From contig NZ_CP085839.1 in assembly GCF_020715565.1 (NCBI RefSeq), positions 1,178,001 to 1,242,000 on the forward strand: a stretch of DNA of 64,000 nt. The letters run 5' to 3'. The notes beneath the pieces are model-generated. The model made no database searches and was not told the origin of the DNA. It was given only the letters and a program-made list of their open reading frames with translations. A program made the translations under genes and the position numbers. Shown one piece after another: positions 19,568 through 30,431 of the stretch. Numbering within the stretch: position 1 is the first letter of the stretch; each line of letters starts with the position of its first letter. The DNA comes from Nocardioides sp. Kera G14 (GTDB lineage Bacteria > Actinomycetota > Actinomycetes > Propionibacteriales > Nocardioidaceae).

Positions 19568-20364
19568 TCCGCGCTGCGCTGGCGCTCCTCGTCCTGTCGT
19601 TGCTGGCTGCGTGTGGCAGCAGCGAGGCACCCGTCGCCAAGCCGACACCGCCGCCCACGGCGACGGCCGCGCCGCTTCCGCCGGCCTCAGCCTGTTACGT
19701 CCTCACCTACGCCCAGGCCGTCGCACCCACCGCGGACGCCACCAAGACGCCGGTGCCCTGCTCGAAGCCGCATACCTCCGAGACCTTCTATGTCGGTGCG
19801 CTCTCCTCCGTCGTCGGCGGACACCTCGTCGCCGTGGACTCCGCACGGATCCAGCGGCAGAGCGCGCGCACGTGTCCGGCCAGGTTGTCGGCGTACGTCG
19901 GCGGCAGCACCGACGACCTGCGACTCTCCATGGTGCGGGCCGTGTGGTTCACGCCGACGGTCGACGAGTCGGACACCGGGGCGGACTGGCTGCGCTGCGA
20001 CGTCATCGCCGTCGCGGGCGCCGAGCGCCTGGCCTCGATCACTGGCTCGCTCAAGGACTCACTCGCCAAGGGCGCGGGACGTGAGGCGATGTGCGGGACC
20101 GCGGCACCGGGCGAGGCCGGCTTCGACCGTGTGCCCTGTGCGCAGAAGCACTCGTGGAAGGCGATCCGGGTCGTGCCGTTCCCCGGCGACGACTACCCGG
20201 GCGAGACGGCGGTCAAGGCAGCCGGACAGGGGCCGTGCCAGGCGGCAGGCAAGGACGTCGCCTCGGACCCGCTCACGTACCGCTGGAGCTACGAGTTCCC
20301 GACGCAGGCCCAGTGGGACAACGGCCAGACCTACGGGCTGTGCTGGGCGCCGGACCCCGCCTGA
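19564..20364 (+). CDS. Septum formation-domain lipoprotein (second of tandem pair)
   Basis: A 266-residue paralogue of the preceding gene, with start GTG overlapping the previous stop (GTGA, 19564-19567). The signal peptide ends LLAAC at Cys17. A Pro/Thr-rich linker follows, then the same layout: C-x-KPHTSETF, a Trp-rich middle with W-F-T-P and DWLRCD, then a second half with CAQKHSWKA and a terminal GLCWAP. Conserved cysteines match in both copies, so the pair arose by local duplication. It ends in TGATCA, which also holds the stop of the convergent PPOX gene. Confidence 0.8.
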   Translation: MIRAALALLVLSLLAACGSSEAPVAKPTPPPTATAAPLPPASACYVLTYAQAVAPTADATKTPVPCSKPHTSETFYVGALSSVVGGHLVAVDSARIQRQSARTCPARLSAYVGGSTDDLRLSMVRAVWFTPTVDESDTGADWLRCDVIAVAGAERLASITGSLKDSLAKGAGREAMCGTAAPGEAGFDRVPCAQKHSWKAIRVVPFPGDDYPGETAVKAAGQGPCQAAGKDVASDPLTYRWSYEFPTQAQWDNGQTYGLCWAPDPA

Positions 20365-20760
20365 TCAGTCCTCGGCCAGGCGACGGCCGTTGAGCGCCGT
20401 GGGGGTGACGCTGATCCACAGGGGACGGGCGCCGGCGGCCCAGGTGCGCAGCTTCTGCACCTCGTCGGGGACGCTCTCCTCCTTGTAGTGCATCTGCGCG
20501 GTGCCGCGGACCTGCACGCTCCAGCCGACCTGCGTCTCGGCGTCGAACTCGTCCACGAGGATCGCGACCGGTGCGTCGTCGACCTCCTGGGAGAGCGTCG
20601 AGTGCGCCGAGGTGCGCAACCAGAGTGCGCCGTCGTGCACGACGTAGTTGAGCGGCAGCACGACCGGCCCGTCCGAGCCCGCCCATGCCACGCGAGACAC
20701 CGAATGGGACTTCAGCAGGTCCCAGCACTCCGACTCATCGATCTCGTGCAGTTGCGCCAT
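20365..20760 (-). CDS. Pyridoxamine 5'-phosphate oxidase (PPOX) family split-barrel protein
   Basis: A 131-residue split-barrel flavin-binding-type protein. It begins with the HEIDESECWDLLKSH helix typical of the Rv1155-like/nitroreductase-fold PPOX group, then VLPLNYVVHDGALWLRT. Members bind FMN, F420 or heme; the cofactor here cannot be decided. ATG at 20760 is chosen; another ATG lies 4 codons upstream. It is on the same strand as the TDT transporter, 8 bases downstream, and convergent with the lipoprotein pair. Confidence 0.82.
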   Translation of the reverse strand: MAQLHEIDESECWDLLKSHSVSRVAWAGSDGPVVLPLNYVVHDGALWLRTSAHSTLSQEVDDAPVAILVDEFDAETQVGWSVQVRGTAQMHYKEESVPDEVQKLRTWAAGARPLWISVTPTALNGRRLAED

Positions 20761-20768
20761 GGCCCCAG

Positions 20769-21827
20769 TCAAGCAGCCCGGGCCAGCCACGTGCGAGGGG
20801 CGCCGAGGAGCAATCGTGACGTCAGCGCCGCCACGACCGTCCAGAGTCCGGCGAGCGCGAGGAGGAGGAAGGCCGCGACCACCTGGAAGAGCACCAGTCC
20901 CGTCGAGGCTGCGAGGGCCGATGTGCCGGTGACCACCGTGCCGAGTGGGAAGGTGAACGACCACCACGTGAGCGAGAACGGCAGGCCGTCGGTGACGGCC
21001 TCGCGGGTGAGCGCGACCGCGATCGTCAACCAGGCCAGCGCGAAGCCCCAGACCGGCACGCCGTAGAGGAGCGTCAGCATCCGGAAGGCGTGCCCGTACT
21101 CGGGCAGCACGCCGGGAGCGACCACTCCGAGGTGGTGTGCCGCCGTCACCGATTGACCGAGGAATCCGAGGGGGATCCAGAGTGTCGGGACTGCAGCTGC
21201 AGGCCCCGCCCCGTGGCGGACGAGACGCGCCCAGAGTTGTCCGAAGACCATCAGGGCCGCGAGCAGGCTGAGGCCGAAGCAGGCGTAGCAGGCGAGGAGC
21301 AGAGTCTCCTGCGGCTGCCCCTGGCCGACATAGGGCACCAGCAGGGCACCGGTGGCGGCACTCACCATCGGCGGCACGACGGGCATCAGCCAGCCACCTG
21401 AGGCATCGGCGTCGCCGTACTGGTGGCGTGCGATGGCGGTGACGGGCAGCCACACGGCGGTCCAAAGCCCGAGCAGGGTGCCGCTGGTCCAGAGGACGGC
21501 GTCGGCAACCAGCGCGCCGGACCCTCCCAGCAACTGCTGCCCGCAGAGCAGCGCGCCGGTCCCGACCGTCATGAGCGCCATGGCGGGCGCGCCGTAGAAG
21601 TGGCCCATCACCTGATCGTCGAGGTGCCGACGGAGGAGCGCGGGATCGCCCAGTCGTGCGCGTACCGCCGTCACGGCTACGACGACGAGGAGGACGACGG
21701 CCAGAAGCCAGACAGCGAGCGCCAGGTCCGCTCGGGCCGGCACGTCCACCGGAAGGCCGTCGATCGCGATTCCGAGGATGCCGGTGCCCATCACCATCGC
21801 GAACCAGTTGGGGCCGTAGGGAGTCAT
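20769..21827 (-). CDS. TDT family transporter (tellurite-resistance/dicarboxylate/SLAC1-like)
   Basis: A 352-residue integral membrane protein with about ten hydrophobic segments. The N terminus YGPNWFAMVMGTGIL and the HFYGAPAMALMTVGTG segment are signatures of the TDT superfamily (TehA, Mae1, sulfite exporter SSU1). Substrates in the family include malate, sulfite and tellurite-related anions; the substrate here is unknown. It is transcribed divergently from a LysR regulator with 82 bases between starts, so that regulator probably controls it. Confidence 0.87.
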   Translation of the reverse strand: MTPYGPNWFAMVMGTGILGIAIDGLPVDVPARADLALAVWLLAVVLLVVVAVTAVRARLGDPALLRRHLDDQVMGHFYGAPAMALMTVGTGALLCGQQLLGGSGALVADAVLWTSGTLLGLWTAVWLPVTAIARHQYGDADASGGWLMPVVPPMVSAATGALLVPYVGQGQPQETLLLACYACFGLSLLAALMVFGQLWARLVRHGAGPAAAVPTLWIPLGFLGQSVTAAHHLGVVAPGVLPEYGHAFRMLTLLYGVPVWGFALAWLTIAVALTREAVTDGLPFSLTWWSFTFPLGTVVTGTSALAASTGLVLFQVVAAFLLLALAGLWTVVAALTSRLLLGAPRTWLARAA

Positions 21828-21909
21828 GACTTCATGCTGCGCCGGGCGCGACACTCGCGGTAGCTGACAGGTGGCTGTGAGGCCACAGGGAGGTCCTGTG
21901 CCCTCGTCT

Positions 21910-22860
21910 ATGCTCGCGCACGTGCTGCTTCCCGACCTCAGCTCGCTGCGACTGCTCGCCGACGTCGCGCGCCTCGGCAGCATCGGTGCTGCGGCGCGTG
22001 CCTTCGGCATCAGCCAGCAGTCGGCCTCCGAGCGACTTCGGGCGATGGAGGTACAGACGGGCATCGTCCTGCTGCGTCGCGCCTCACAGGGATCGACCCT
22101 GACCGAGCAGGGCCGGCTCCTCGTCGACTGGTCGGCGGAGCTGCTCGCCGTCGCCGACGAGATCGAGCAGTCGCTCCAGACTCTCCGGCAGGAGCGCGCC
22201 GAGGAGCTGCACGTGGCCGCCTCGATGACCACCGCCGAGTTCCTCCTGCCCGGTTGGCTCGTGCGACTGCGGAGGCAGCGCGAGGTCTCCATCTCGTTGC
22301 AGGCGACGAACACCGACGGTGTCCTGGCCGCCGTGCGCAGCGGGGATGCCGGCATCGGCTTCATCGAGGGACCGGCTCGCCTCGACGGCCTCGCGCACAC
22401 TGACCTCGGATCCGACGAGCTGACCCTCGTCGTGTCGCCGGACGACCCGTGGGCTCGACGATCGCGACCACTCTCGCCGGCCGTGATCGCCGCCCGGCCG
22501 CTGACCAGCCGTGAGCCGGGCTCGGGCACCCGCGCCGTCCTCGAGAGCGCGCTCTCGACTGCTGGCCACACCCCGGTCCCGCCAGAGGTCGAGCTCACCA
22601 CCAATGCGGCCGTGGCCGCGGCGGTCCGTTCCGGGGGAGCGCCCGGTTTCCTCAGCCGTCGCGCCGTCGAGCGCGACCTCGACGTCGGCTCGCTCGTGGA
22701 GGTACGAGCGACCGGCCTGGACCTCACGCGACGGTTCACGGCGGTCTGGCTGGGCGCTCCGCGCCCTCCGGCGGGGCCGATCCGAGACCTCCTCGCCATC
22801 GCGCTGCCCCGCCCGGGGTATGGTGGTGCACGTCATGTTGCGCAGCAGCCTCCTCCTTAG
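21910..22860 (+). CDS. LysR family transcriptional regulator
   Basis: A 316-residue regulator. The N-terminal winged helix (about 6-65) shows the LysR pattern LADVARLGSIGAAARAFGISQQSASERLRAME, and the C-terminal part is a periplasmic-binding-protein-like effector domain. ATG at 21910 is preferred; an in-frame GTG at 21898 is possible. It is divergent from the TDT transporter, the usual sign of target linkage. Its last 26 bases overlap the leader-peptide reading frame of leuA in another frame. Confidence 0.88.
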   Translation: MLAHVLLPDLSSLRLLADVARLGSIGAAARAFGISQQSASERLRAMEVQTGIVLLRRASQGSTLTEQGRLLVDWSAELLAVADEIEQSLQTLRQERAEELHVAASMTTAEFLLPGWLVRLRRQREVSISLQATNTDGVLAAVRSGDAGIGFIEGPARLDGLAHTDLGSDELTLVVSPDDPWARRSRPLSPAVIAARPLTSREPGSGTRAVLESALSTAGHTPVPPEVELTTNAAVAAAVRSGGAPGFLSRRAVERDLDVGSLVEVRATGLDLTRRFTAVWLGAPRPPAGPIRDLLAIALPRPGYGGARHVAQQPPP

Positions 22861-22879
22861 CTGCCGCGGCGAGGTCTGA
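22835..22879 (+). CDS. Leucine-rich leader peptide of leuA (LeuL-like)
   Basis: A 14-codon ORF, ATG at 22835 to TGA at 22877-22879, encodes MLRSSLLLSCRGEV, with three consecutive leucine codons (CTC CTC CTT). It ends 71 bases before leuA. Comparative work has described leader peptides with Leu runs (LEU elements) upstream of actinobacterial leuA; ribosome stalling at Leu codons when leucyl-tRNA is scarce changes the downstream RNA fold. Downstream, CTCC...GGAG and GCCGG...CCGGC pairs (22882-22920) could form the alternative structures. It overlaps the 3' end of the LysR gene. Confidence 0.75.
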   Translation: MLRSSLLLSCRGEV

Positions 22880-22935
22880 AGCCGGACTCCCTCGCACGCG
22901 GAGAGCTTTGCGCGCCCGGCACAAGCCCCCTTTGA

Positions 22936-24705
<1,770 letters not shown>

Positions 24706-24712
24706 TCGCGAC

Positions 24713-24761
24713 ACGACGCCAACGGCCCTTCCGGATCACCCGGGAGGGCCGTTGGCGTCGT
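24713..24761. terminator. Strong hairpin terminator after leuA
   Basis: A perfect 17-bp inverted repeat (left arm 24713-24729, right arm 24745-24761, 15-base loop whose ends can also pair) starts 7 bases after the leuA stop. It ends 4 bases before the stop of the convergent membrane-protein gene, so it probably serves both. It lacks a T-tract. Confidence 0.85.
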
Positions 24762-24765
24762 CTCG

Positions 24766-25527
24766 TCACTCGTGGATGGCGGCGCGGATCTGGCTGGCGC
24801 TGTTGCGGATCGCGTCGCTGATCAGCTCGGCGGTCCGCGGGTCCTCCAGTGCTGCCTCGACGATCCGGAGGACGGTGTCGGAGATGAGCATGACGAGGTC
24901 GTCGTGGAAGGGCAGGTGCCGGAGCTTGCCGGTCGTCTGGTCCTTCTTCACGAGCTCGAGGATCATCGCCTCGAGTTCGGCCCGGTTCTCGTCCAGCGCG
25001 GCGCGGACGTTGCCGGCGTAGTCGCCGACCTTGATCACGTCGATCACCTCGTCGAGGACGGCGATCGTGATCGGCTTGCGCACCGCCTCGACGATCGGGT
25101 CACTGAAGTGGGTGACGAGCGCGGCGGTGATCGTGTCGCCGAAGTAGTTGTCGGTCCGGTCCACGACCCGCACCACTCGAGCGATGAGCACCAGCCACAT
25201 CACCCAGTGCGCCTCGGAGAAGCCGGGCACCGCGAGGGGCACGAGGGCCGGGATCTCCCAGAGCCGCGAGCGCAGGTAGCGCCGCCCGATCCGGAACCTC
25301 AGCCAGCGCCAGCAGATCGACAGTGCCAGGAAGCCGGACAGCCCGCAGTCGGCGTACCGGAGACCGTCGTGCCACTCGTGGGACGTGGGCTCCCAGAAGA
25401 GCAGCCAGAGGTTGGAGGCCAACAGCAGCCAGGTGAGCAGGACCAGGAACCAGGACGTGAACGTGCGCTGCTTCCCGGCAATCCGATGGAGGGCGTCGGC
25501 CGCGCCTTCCCTCGTCGTCACACTCAC
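24766..25527 (-). CDS. Membrane protein with ion-channel-like N-terminal region, function unknown
   Basis: A 253-residue protein. The N-terminal half has two clear membrane segments (about 25-45 and 60-80) and two shorter hydrophobic stretches (about 95-105, 112-125), the last ending in ARVVRVVDRT, a spaced-arginine pattern that recalls voltage-sensor-like helices. The C-terminal half (about 130-253) is soluble, acidic and helical, with likely coiled-coil content. I cannot assign a family with confidence. GTG at 25527 is one of three closely spaced in-frame GTG codons (25521, 25527, 25536). It is divergent from recO with only 18 bases between starts. Confidence 0.7.
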   Translation of the reverse strand: MSVTTREGAADALHRIAGKQRTFTSWFLVLLTWLLLASNLWLLFWEPTSHEWHDGLRYADCGLSGFLALSICWRWLRFRIGRRYLRSRLWEIPALVPLAVPGFSEAHWVMWLVLIARVVRVVDRTDNYFGDTITAALVTHFSDPIVEAVRKPITIAVLDEVIDVIKVGDYAGNVRAALDENRAELEAMILELVKKDQTTGKLRHLPFHDDLVMLISDTVLRIVEAALEDPRTAELISDAIRNSASQIRAAIHE

Positions 25528-25545
25528 GACAGGCACAATAGGTGA

Positions 25546-26274
25546 GTGGCGCTCTACCGTGACGAAGCGATCGTCCTGCGCACCCACAAGCTGGGTGAGG
25601 CGGACCGCATCATCACCCTGCTCACGCGCCAGCACGGCCTGGTCCGTGCGGTCGGGAAGGGCGTGCGTCGCACGAACTCGCGCTTCGGCAGCAGGCTCGA
25701 GCCGTTCACCCACGTCGACCTCCAGTTGGCCGAGGGGCGCAACCTCGACACGATCACCCAGGCCGAGACGCTGAGCCCCTTCCAGGCCGGCCTCGCGCTC
25801 GACTACGAGACCTACACCGTCGGCACCGCCATGCTGGAGACGGCCGAGCGCCTGGTCGTCGAGGAGCGCGAGCCGAGCGTGCAGCAGTTCCTGCTGCTCG
25901 TCGGTGGTCTCCGGGCCCTCGCCAACGGCGCGCACACGCCGAGCCAGATCCTCGACTCCTACCTCCTGCGCAGCCTCGCGGTCGCCGGTTACGCGCCCAG
26001 CTTCGACGCTTGCGCCCGCTGCGGCCTCGAGGGACCGCACCGCTGGTTCAACGCCGGCCTCGGCGGGGTGCTCTGCGCGACCTGTCGCGTGCCCGGCTCC
26101 TCAAGCCCGGCCTTCGAGACCCTCGTCGTGCTCGGTGCCCTGCTCGCAGGAAACTGGCCCGTCCTCGAGGCGGCCGAGCCGCGCCACCTGCGTGAGGCCA
26201 GTGGCCTCGTAGCCAACTACCTCGCCTGGCACCTCGAGCGCGGCCTCCGCTCCCTTGCGTACGTCGAGCGCTGA
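25546..26274 (+). CDS. recO: DNA repair protein RecO
   Basis: A 242-residue recombination mediator. The N-terminal OB fold (about 1-80) begins YRDEAIVLRTHKLGEADRI; the C-terminal domain has a zinc finger with CARCG and CATC (about 157-183). RecO works with RecR to load RecA at gaps. GTG at 25546 starts directly after a CAATAG -10-like sequence, suggesting a leaderless message. It lies upstream of uppS, a common actinobacterial order. Confidence 0.95.
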   Translation: MALYRDEAIVLRTHKLGEADRIITLLTRQHGLVRAVGKGVRRTNSRFGSRLEPFTHVDLQLAEGRNLDTITQAETLSPFQAGLALDYETYTVGTAMLETAERLVVEEREPSVQQFLLLVGGLRALANGAHTPSQILDSYLLRSLAVAGYAPSFDACARCGLEGPHRWFNAGLGGVLCATCRVPGSSSPAFETLVVLGALLAGNWPVLEAAEPRHLREASGLVANYLAWHLERGLRSLAYVER

Positions 26275-26281
26275 GTCGACT

Positions 26282-27508
26282 GTGAGTCACGGACACTCCC
26301 ACACGCACGCCCACGGTCACTCGACTGGGGTGCGCGTGGCGCCCGTCGCACTGATCGCGTTGCTCATCGGACTCACCGTCGTCGCACTCGCGACGGTGGT
26401 CGGACTGGTGCGATGGTGGCCCGACCGCGCCGAGGTCGCCAAGATCCAGGGCTCCATGCAGTACGCCGCCCCCGGCGTCACCTACGTCGACGCCGACGTC
26501 ACGCGGGTCCAGCCACGATGCGCACAGGCGCTCGATGCCCAGCCCACCTGCGGGCAGCTCGAGGTCACGCTCACGGACGGCCCGGAGAAGGGCAGCAAGC
26601 AGCTGGTGGGGATCGCTCCCGAGGTCGCGGCCTCGGGACTGAAGCCCGGTGACTCGGTCAAGCTCATCCGGACTCCCGCGCAGGCCGGTCAGAAGGCGGC
26701 GTACGCCTGGCAGGACGTGCACCGCGGCACGCCGCTGTGGGTGCTCGCCCTGCTCTTCGCCGTGGCCGTCGTCGCGGTCGCGCGGCTGCGCGGCCTGATG
26801 GCACTGGTGAGCCTCGCGATCGCGGGAGCCATCATCGGCTGGTGGCTGCTGCCCTCACTGCTGAGCGGCCACCCGCCGCTGCTGGCCACCGTCGCCGCGT
26901 CGATGGCCATCATGCTTCTCATCCTGCCCCTGACCCACGGGCCCAATGCCCGCACGGGCGCGGCCCTCGGGGGCACCGTCGTCGGTGTCCTCGTCACGGC
27001 GGTCACCGCCTGGCTCGCGGTCGACGCCACCCGGATGAGCGGCGTCATCGATGACGGTGGCTCGATCCTGTCCTCGTCGGTCGCCGGCCTCAGCCTGCAC
27101 GGCGTGCTGATGGCAGCGATCGTGATCGCCGGCCTCGGCGCCCTCAACGACGTCACCATCACCCAGGCCTCCGCGGTCTGGGAGCTGCACGAGACCGACC
27201 CGGCGATGTCGCCGTGGCGGCTCTTCGACCGTGCGATGCGGATCGGCCGTGACCACGTCGCCTCGACGATCTACACACTCGCGTTCGCCTACGTCGGCAC
27301 GGGTCTCACGGTGCTGCTCGCCCTCGGTCTCTACGACCGCCCGCTGCTGAGCCTCCTCGGCACCGAGGACCTGGCCGAGGAGATCGTGCGTTCGCTGGTG
27401 GGAGGACTCGGGCTGGTGCTGGCGATGCCCGCCACGACGGCGCTCAGCGTGTGGCTGGTCCGGGGGTCGTCGCTGACGTCGACCGCCGGCCGCCGGCGGG
27501 CGCACTAG
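26282..27508 (+). CDS. YibE/F family membrane protein with His-rich N terminus
   Basis: A 408-residue membrane protein. The first 13 residues (SHGHSHTHAHGH) are a histidine-rich cytoplasmic tail, likely to bind metal. One transmembrane helix (about 20-45) is followed by an extracytoplasmic domain (about 50-145) and then seven or so hydrophobic segments forming the YibE/F core, with GLGALNDVTITQASAVWE as a recognisable family motif. Function unknown; transport is a guess. GTG at 26282 is 7 bases after the recO stop, so it is probably cotranscribed with recO. Confidence 0.85.
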   Translation: MSHGHSHTHAHGHSTGVRVAPVALIALLIGLTVVALATVVGLVRWWPDRAEVAKIQGSMQYAAPGVTYVDADVTRVQPRCAQALDAQPTCGQLEVTLTDGPEKGSKQLVGIAPEVAASGLKPGDSVKLIRTPAQAGQKAAYAWQDVHRGTPLWVLALLFAVAVVAVARLRGLMALVSLAIAGAIIGWWLLPSLLSGHPPLLATVAASMAIMLLILPLTHGPNARTGAALGGTVVGVLVTAVTAWLAVDATRMSGVIDDGGSILSSSVAGLSLHGVLMAAIVIAGLGALNDVTITQASAVWELHETDPAMSPWRLFDRAMRIGRDHVASTIYTLAFAYVGTGLTVLLALGLYDRPLLSLLGTEDLAEEIVRSLVGGLGLVLAMPATTALSVWLVRGSSLTSTAGRRRAH

Positions 27509-27538
27509 CCCCGCGAGGCAGCACTAGGCTGGCGCGCT

Positions 27539-28303
27539 GTGAAGCGCGAAGTCCGTCGACCCACGCCGCATCCCTCCGGGGCGACGGCGCCGCCGATCCC
27601 GGCCGACCTCGTGCCCCGGCACGTCGCCGTGATCATGGACGGCAACGGGCGCTGGGCCAAGGAGCGCGGCCTGCCACGGACCCGCGGTCACGAGGAGGGG
27701 GAGTCGAGCCTCTTCGATGTGGTCGAGGGCGCGATCGAGCTCGGGGTCAAGGCCGTGTCGGCGTACGCCTTCTCGACGGAGAACTGGAGCCGCAGCGCCG
27801 ACGAGGTGAAGTTCCTGATGGGCTTCAACCGCGACGTCATCCGTCGCCGGCGTGATGAGATGCACGAGCTCGGCGTCAGGGTCCGCTGGGCCGGCCGGGC
27901 GCCCCGGCTGTGGAAGTCGGTCATCCGTGAGCTCCAGGTCGCCGAGGAGCTGACCAAGGACAACGACGTCTGCACGTTGACGATGTGCGTCAACTACGGC
28001 GGTCGGGCGGAGCTGCTGGACGCCACGACCCGGATCGCCGAGGACGTCGCCGCGGGTCGCCTGAACCCCCGGAAGATCGACGAGAAGACCTTCGCCCGCT
28101 ATCTCTACGTCCCTGAGCTCGCCGAGGCGGACATGGTCTGGCGTACGTCGGGGGAGCAGCGTCTCTCCAACTTCATGCTCTGGCAGGCGGCCTACTCCGA
28201 GATGGTCTTCACCGACGTGCTCTGGCCCGACGTCGATCGCCGCGACCTGTGGGCGGCGTGCGAGACCTATGCCCGCCGCGACCGGCGGTACGGCTCGGCC
28301 TGA
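27539..28303 (+). CDS. uppS: Isoprenyl transferase (cis-prenyl diphosphate synthase)
   Basis: A 254-residue cis-prenyltransferase. Motif [12 protein letters not shown] (catalytic Asp, diphosphate binding) lies at about residues 34-45, followed by R-G-H. Later come [10 protein letters not shown] and the C-terminal [15 protein letters not shown] and [11 protein letters not shown] segments. It makes the polyprenyl diphosphate carrier for peptidoglycan and arabinogalactan-type polymers; chain length cannot be read from sequence. The GTG start is 8 bases after TAGGCT (27525-27530), a likely -10 box. Confidence 0.96.
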   Translation: MKREVRRPTPHPSGATAPPIPADLVPRHVAVIMDGNGRWAKERGLPRTRGHEEGESSLFDVVEGAIELGVKAVSAYAFSTENWSRSADEVKFLMGFNRDVIRRRRDEMHELGVRVRWAGRAPRLWKSVIRELQVAEELTKDNDVCTLTMCVNYGGRAELLDATTRIAEDVAAGRLNPRKIDEKTFARYLYVPELAEADMVWRTSGEQRLSNFMLWQAAYSEMVFTDVLWPDVDRRDLWAACETYARRDRRYGSA

Positions 28304-28340
28304 GGACGCTCGGTGCATCGCCGTGCCCTACGATTTCGCC

Positions 28341-29747
28341 ATGGCCAAGCCCGTCTCTGCTGTCGATTCCGTCGTCAACCTCGCCAAGCGGCGCGGTTTC
28401 GTCTACCCCTGCGGCGAGATCTACGGCGGAACCCGGTCGGCCTGGGACTACGGCCCCCTCGGCGTCGAGCTCAAGGAGAACATCAAGAAACAGTGGTGGC
28501 GCTCGATGGTCACGTCCCGCGACGACGTGGTCGGCCTCGACTCCAGCGTGATCCTCCCCCGCCAGACGTGGGAGGCCTCCGGCCACGTGGCGACCTTCTC
28601 CGACCCGCTCATCGAGTGCCTCCACTGCCACAAGCGGCACCGGCAGGACCACCTCCAGGAGGCGTACGCCGAGAAGGCCGCGAAGAAGGGGACGGAGGTT
28701 AACCCCGATGACGTTCCCATGTCCGACGTCGTCTGCCCCGACTGCGGCACCCGCGGCCAGTGGACCGAGCCGAAGGCCTTCTCCGGCCTGCTCAAGACCT
28801 ACCTCGGTGTCATCGACGACGAGTCCGGGCTGCACTACCTGCGCCCCGAGACCGCGCAGGGCATCTTCCTCAACTTCGCCAACGTCGTGACCAGCCAGCG
28901 GATGAAGCCCCCGTTCGGCATCGCGCAGATCGGCAAGTCCTTCCGCAACGAGATCACGCCGGGCAACTTCATCTTCCGCACGCGCGAGTTCGAGCAGATG
29001 GAGATGGAGTTCTTCGTCAAGCCCGGCGAGGACGAGCAGTGGCACCAGTACTGGATCGACACCCGCCTCCAGTGGTACGTCGACCTGGGCATCAACCCCG
29101 ACAACCTGCGCCTCTACGAGCACGCCAAGGAGAAGCTCTCGCACTACTCCAAGCGCACCGTCGACGTGGAGTACCGCTTCAACTTCGCCGGCTCGGAGTG
29201 GGGCGAGCTCGAGGGCGTGGCCAACCGCACCGACTTCGACCTGTCCACCCACGCGAAGCACTCCGGCGCCGACCTGTCCTACTTCGACCAGGCGAACAAC
29301 GAGCGCTACACGCCGTACGTCATTGAGCCGGCCGCCGGACTCTCGCGTTCCCTGATGACCTTCCTCGTCGACGGGTACGTCGAGGAGGAGGCGCCCAACG
29401 CCAAGGGAGGCGTCGACAAGCGCACGGTGCTCAAGCTCGACCCGCGCCTCGCGCCGGTCAAGGCCGCCGTTCTGCCGCTGAGCCGCAACGAGGACCTGAG
29501 CCCGAAGGCCAAGGGGCTCGCCGCCGAGCTCCGCAAGAGCTGGAACATCGACTTCGACGACTCGCAGTCGATCGGCAAGCGCTACCGCCGCCAGGACGAG
29601 ATCGGCACGCCATACTGCATCACCGTCGACTTCGAGACCCTCGACGACCAGGCGGTGACGATCCGCGAGCGCGACACGATGTCGCAGGAGCGCGTCGCCC
29701 TCGACCAGGTGCCCGCCTACCTCGCCACGCGACTCATCGGGGCCTGA
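28341..29747 (+). CDS. glyS: Glycine--tRNA ligase (dimeric)
   Basis: A 468-residue class II synthetase of the alpha2 type. The N terminus has the [15 protein letters not shown] signature, motif 2 is seen around [25 protein letters not shown], and motif 3 around [10 protein letters not shown]. Two CxxC pairs (CLHC and CPDC, about 91-140) form the zinc-binding insertion seen in bacterial members. The anticodon-binding domain is C-terminal (about 370-468). ATG at 28341 gives the conventional N terminus. Confidence 0.97.
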   Translation: MAKPVSAVDSVVNLAKRRGFVYPCGEIYGGTRSAWDYGPLGVELKENIKKQWWRSMVTSRDDVVGLDSSVILPRQTWEASGHVATFSDPLIECLHCHKRHRQDHLQEAYAEKAAKKGTEVNPDDVPMSDVVCPDCGTRGQWTEPKAFSGLLKTYLGVIDDESGLHYLRPETAQGIFLNFANVVTSQRMKPPFGIAQIGKSFRNEITPGNFIFRTREFEQMEMEFFVKPGEDEQWHQYWIDTRLQWYVDLGINPDNLRLYEHAKEKLSHYSKRTVDVEYRFNFAGSEWGELEGVANRTDFDLSTHAKHSGADLSYFDQANNERYTPYVIEPAAGLSRSLMTFLVDGYVEEEAPNAKGGVDKRTVLKLDPRLAPVKAAVLPLSRNEDLSPKAKGLAAELRKSWNIDFDDSQSIGKRYRRQDEIGTPYCITVDFETLDDQAVTIRERDTMSQERVALDQVPAYLATRLIGA

Positions 29748-29750
29748 CAC

Positions 29751-30431
29751 ATGAGCTGGCGCGGCACCCGGATCGCGGCAGCCGGGGCGGTGGTCGTCCT
29801 CGGGCTGTCCACGCTTGCGGCCTGTGGCGGCTCGGACGAGAAGCCCACGCCGACACCGGCGGCCACCACCAGCGCTCCGGCCGCGGCCCCCAAGGGTTAT
29901 CCGACCGGGTCGCCGGTCGGCCTCGACTACGCCAAGCCCGGCGACTCGTTCCAGCTCGGAGAGTCGGGCACTGTCGCGTGGCAACCGCCCAAGGCGACGG
30001 CGGTCGGCGCCCTGAGGATCAGCGTCAGCGCGATCCAGCGCACGACCTTCGCCAAGAGCTTCCGGGACTGGAAGGTCGCCGACGAGGTGAAGGGCTATGC
30101 GCCGTACTTCGTCCAGGCCTCCGTCGCCAACGTCGGCCCGACCAACCTGGGTGCGCAGACCGTCCCGCTCTACGGCGAGACGTCGGCCGACACCCTGCTG
30201 GAGCCGAGCACATTCGCGACGACGTTCAAGCCCTGCACCCCGAGCACCTTCCCGCAGAAGTTCACGACAGGACAGGTCGCTGTCGTCTGCATGGTCTACC
30301 TCGTCCCCGACGGTGGCCAGCTCACCGGCGTGACTTTCCGGCCGACGGAGGGCTTCACGCCGATCACCTGGAGCGGTGACGCGCAGACGATTGGGGCCGA
30401 GCCGACCCCGTCGGCGACAATCACCCAGTGA
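29751..30431 (+). CDS. Lipoprotein of unknown function
   Basis: A 226-residue secreted lipoprotein; the lipobox LAAC puts the lipidated Cys at residue 25. A Thr/Pro/Ala-rich linker (about 30-50) leads to a beta-rich domain (about 55-215) with two cysteines (CTPSTF and VVCMVYLVP). The pattern of a conserved extracellular beta-sandwich with DWKVADEVKGYAPYFV resembles DUF4352-type domains, but I cannot assign it firmly. ATG at 29751 is 3 bases after the glyS stop and its own stop overlaps the dusB GTG, so it sits within an operon of RNA-related genes. Confidence 0.75.
   Translation: MSWRGTRIAAAGAVVVLGLSTLAACGGSDEKPTPTPAATTSAPAAAPKGYPTGSPVGLDYAKPGDSFQLGESGTVAWQPPKATAVGALRISVSAIQRTTFAKSFRDWKVADEVKGYAPYFVQASVANVGPTNLGAQTVPLYGETSADTLLEPSTFATTFKPCTPSTFPQKFTTGQVAVVCMVYLVPDGGQLTGVTFRPTEGFTPITWSGDAQTIGAEPTPSATITQ

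Noticed and set aside
28209..29984. A 591-codon open frame antisense to glyS
   Set aside because: Same reason: mirror of a conserved synthetase gene, no motif, low-complexity composition.
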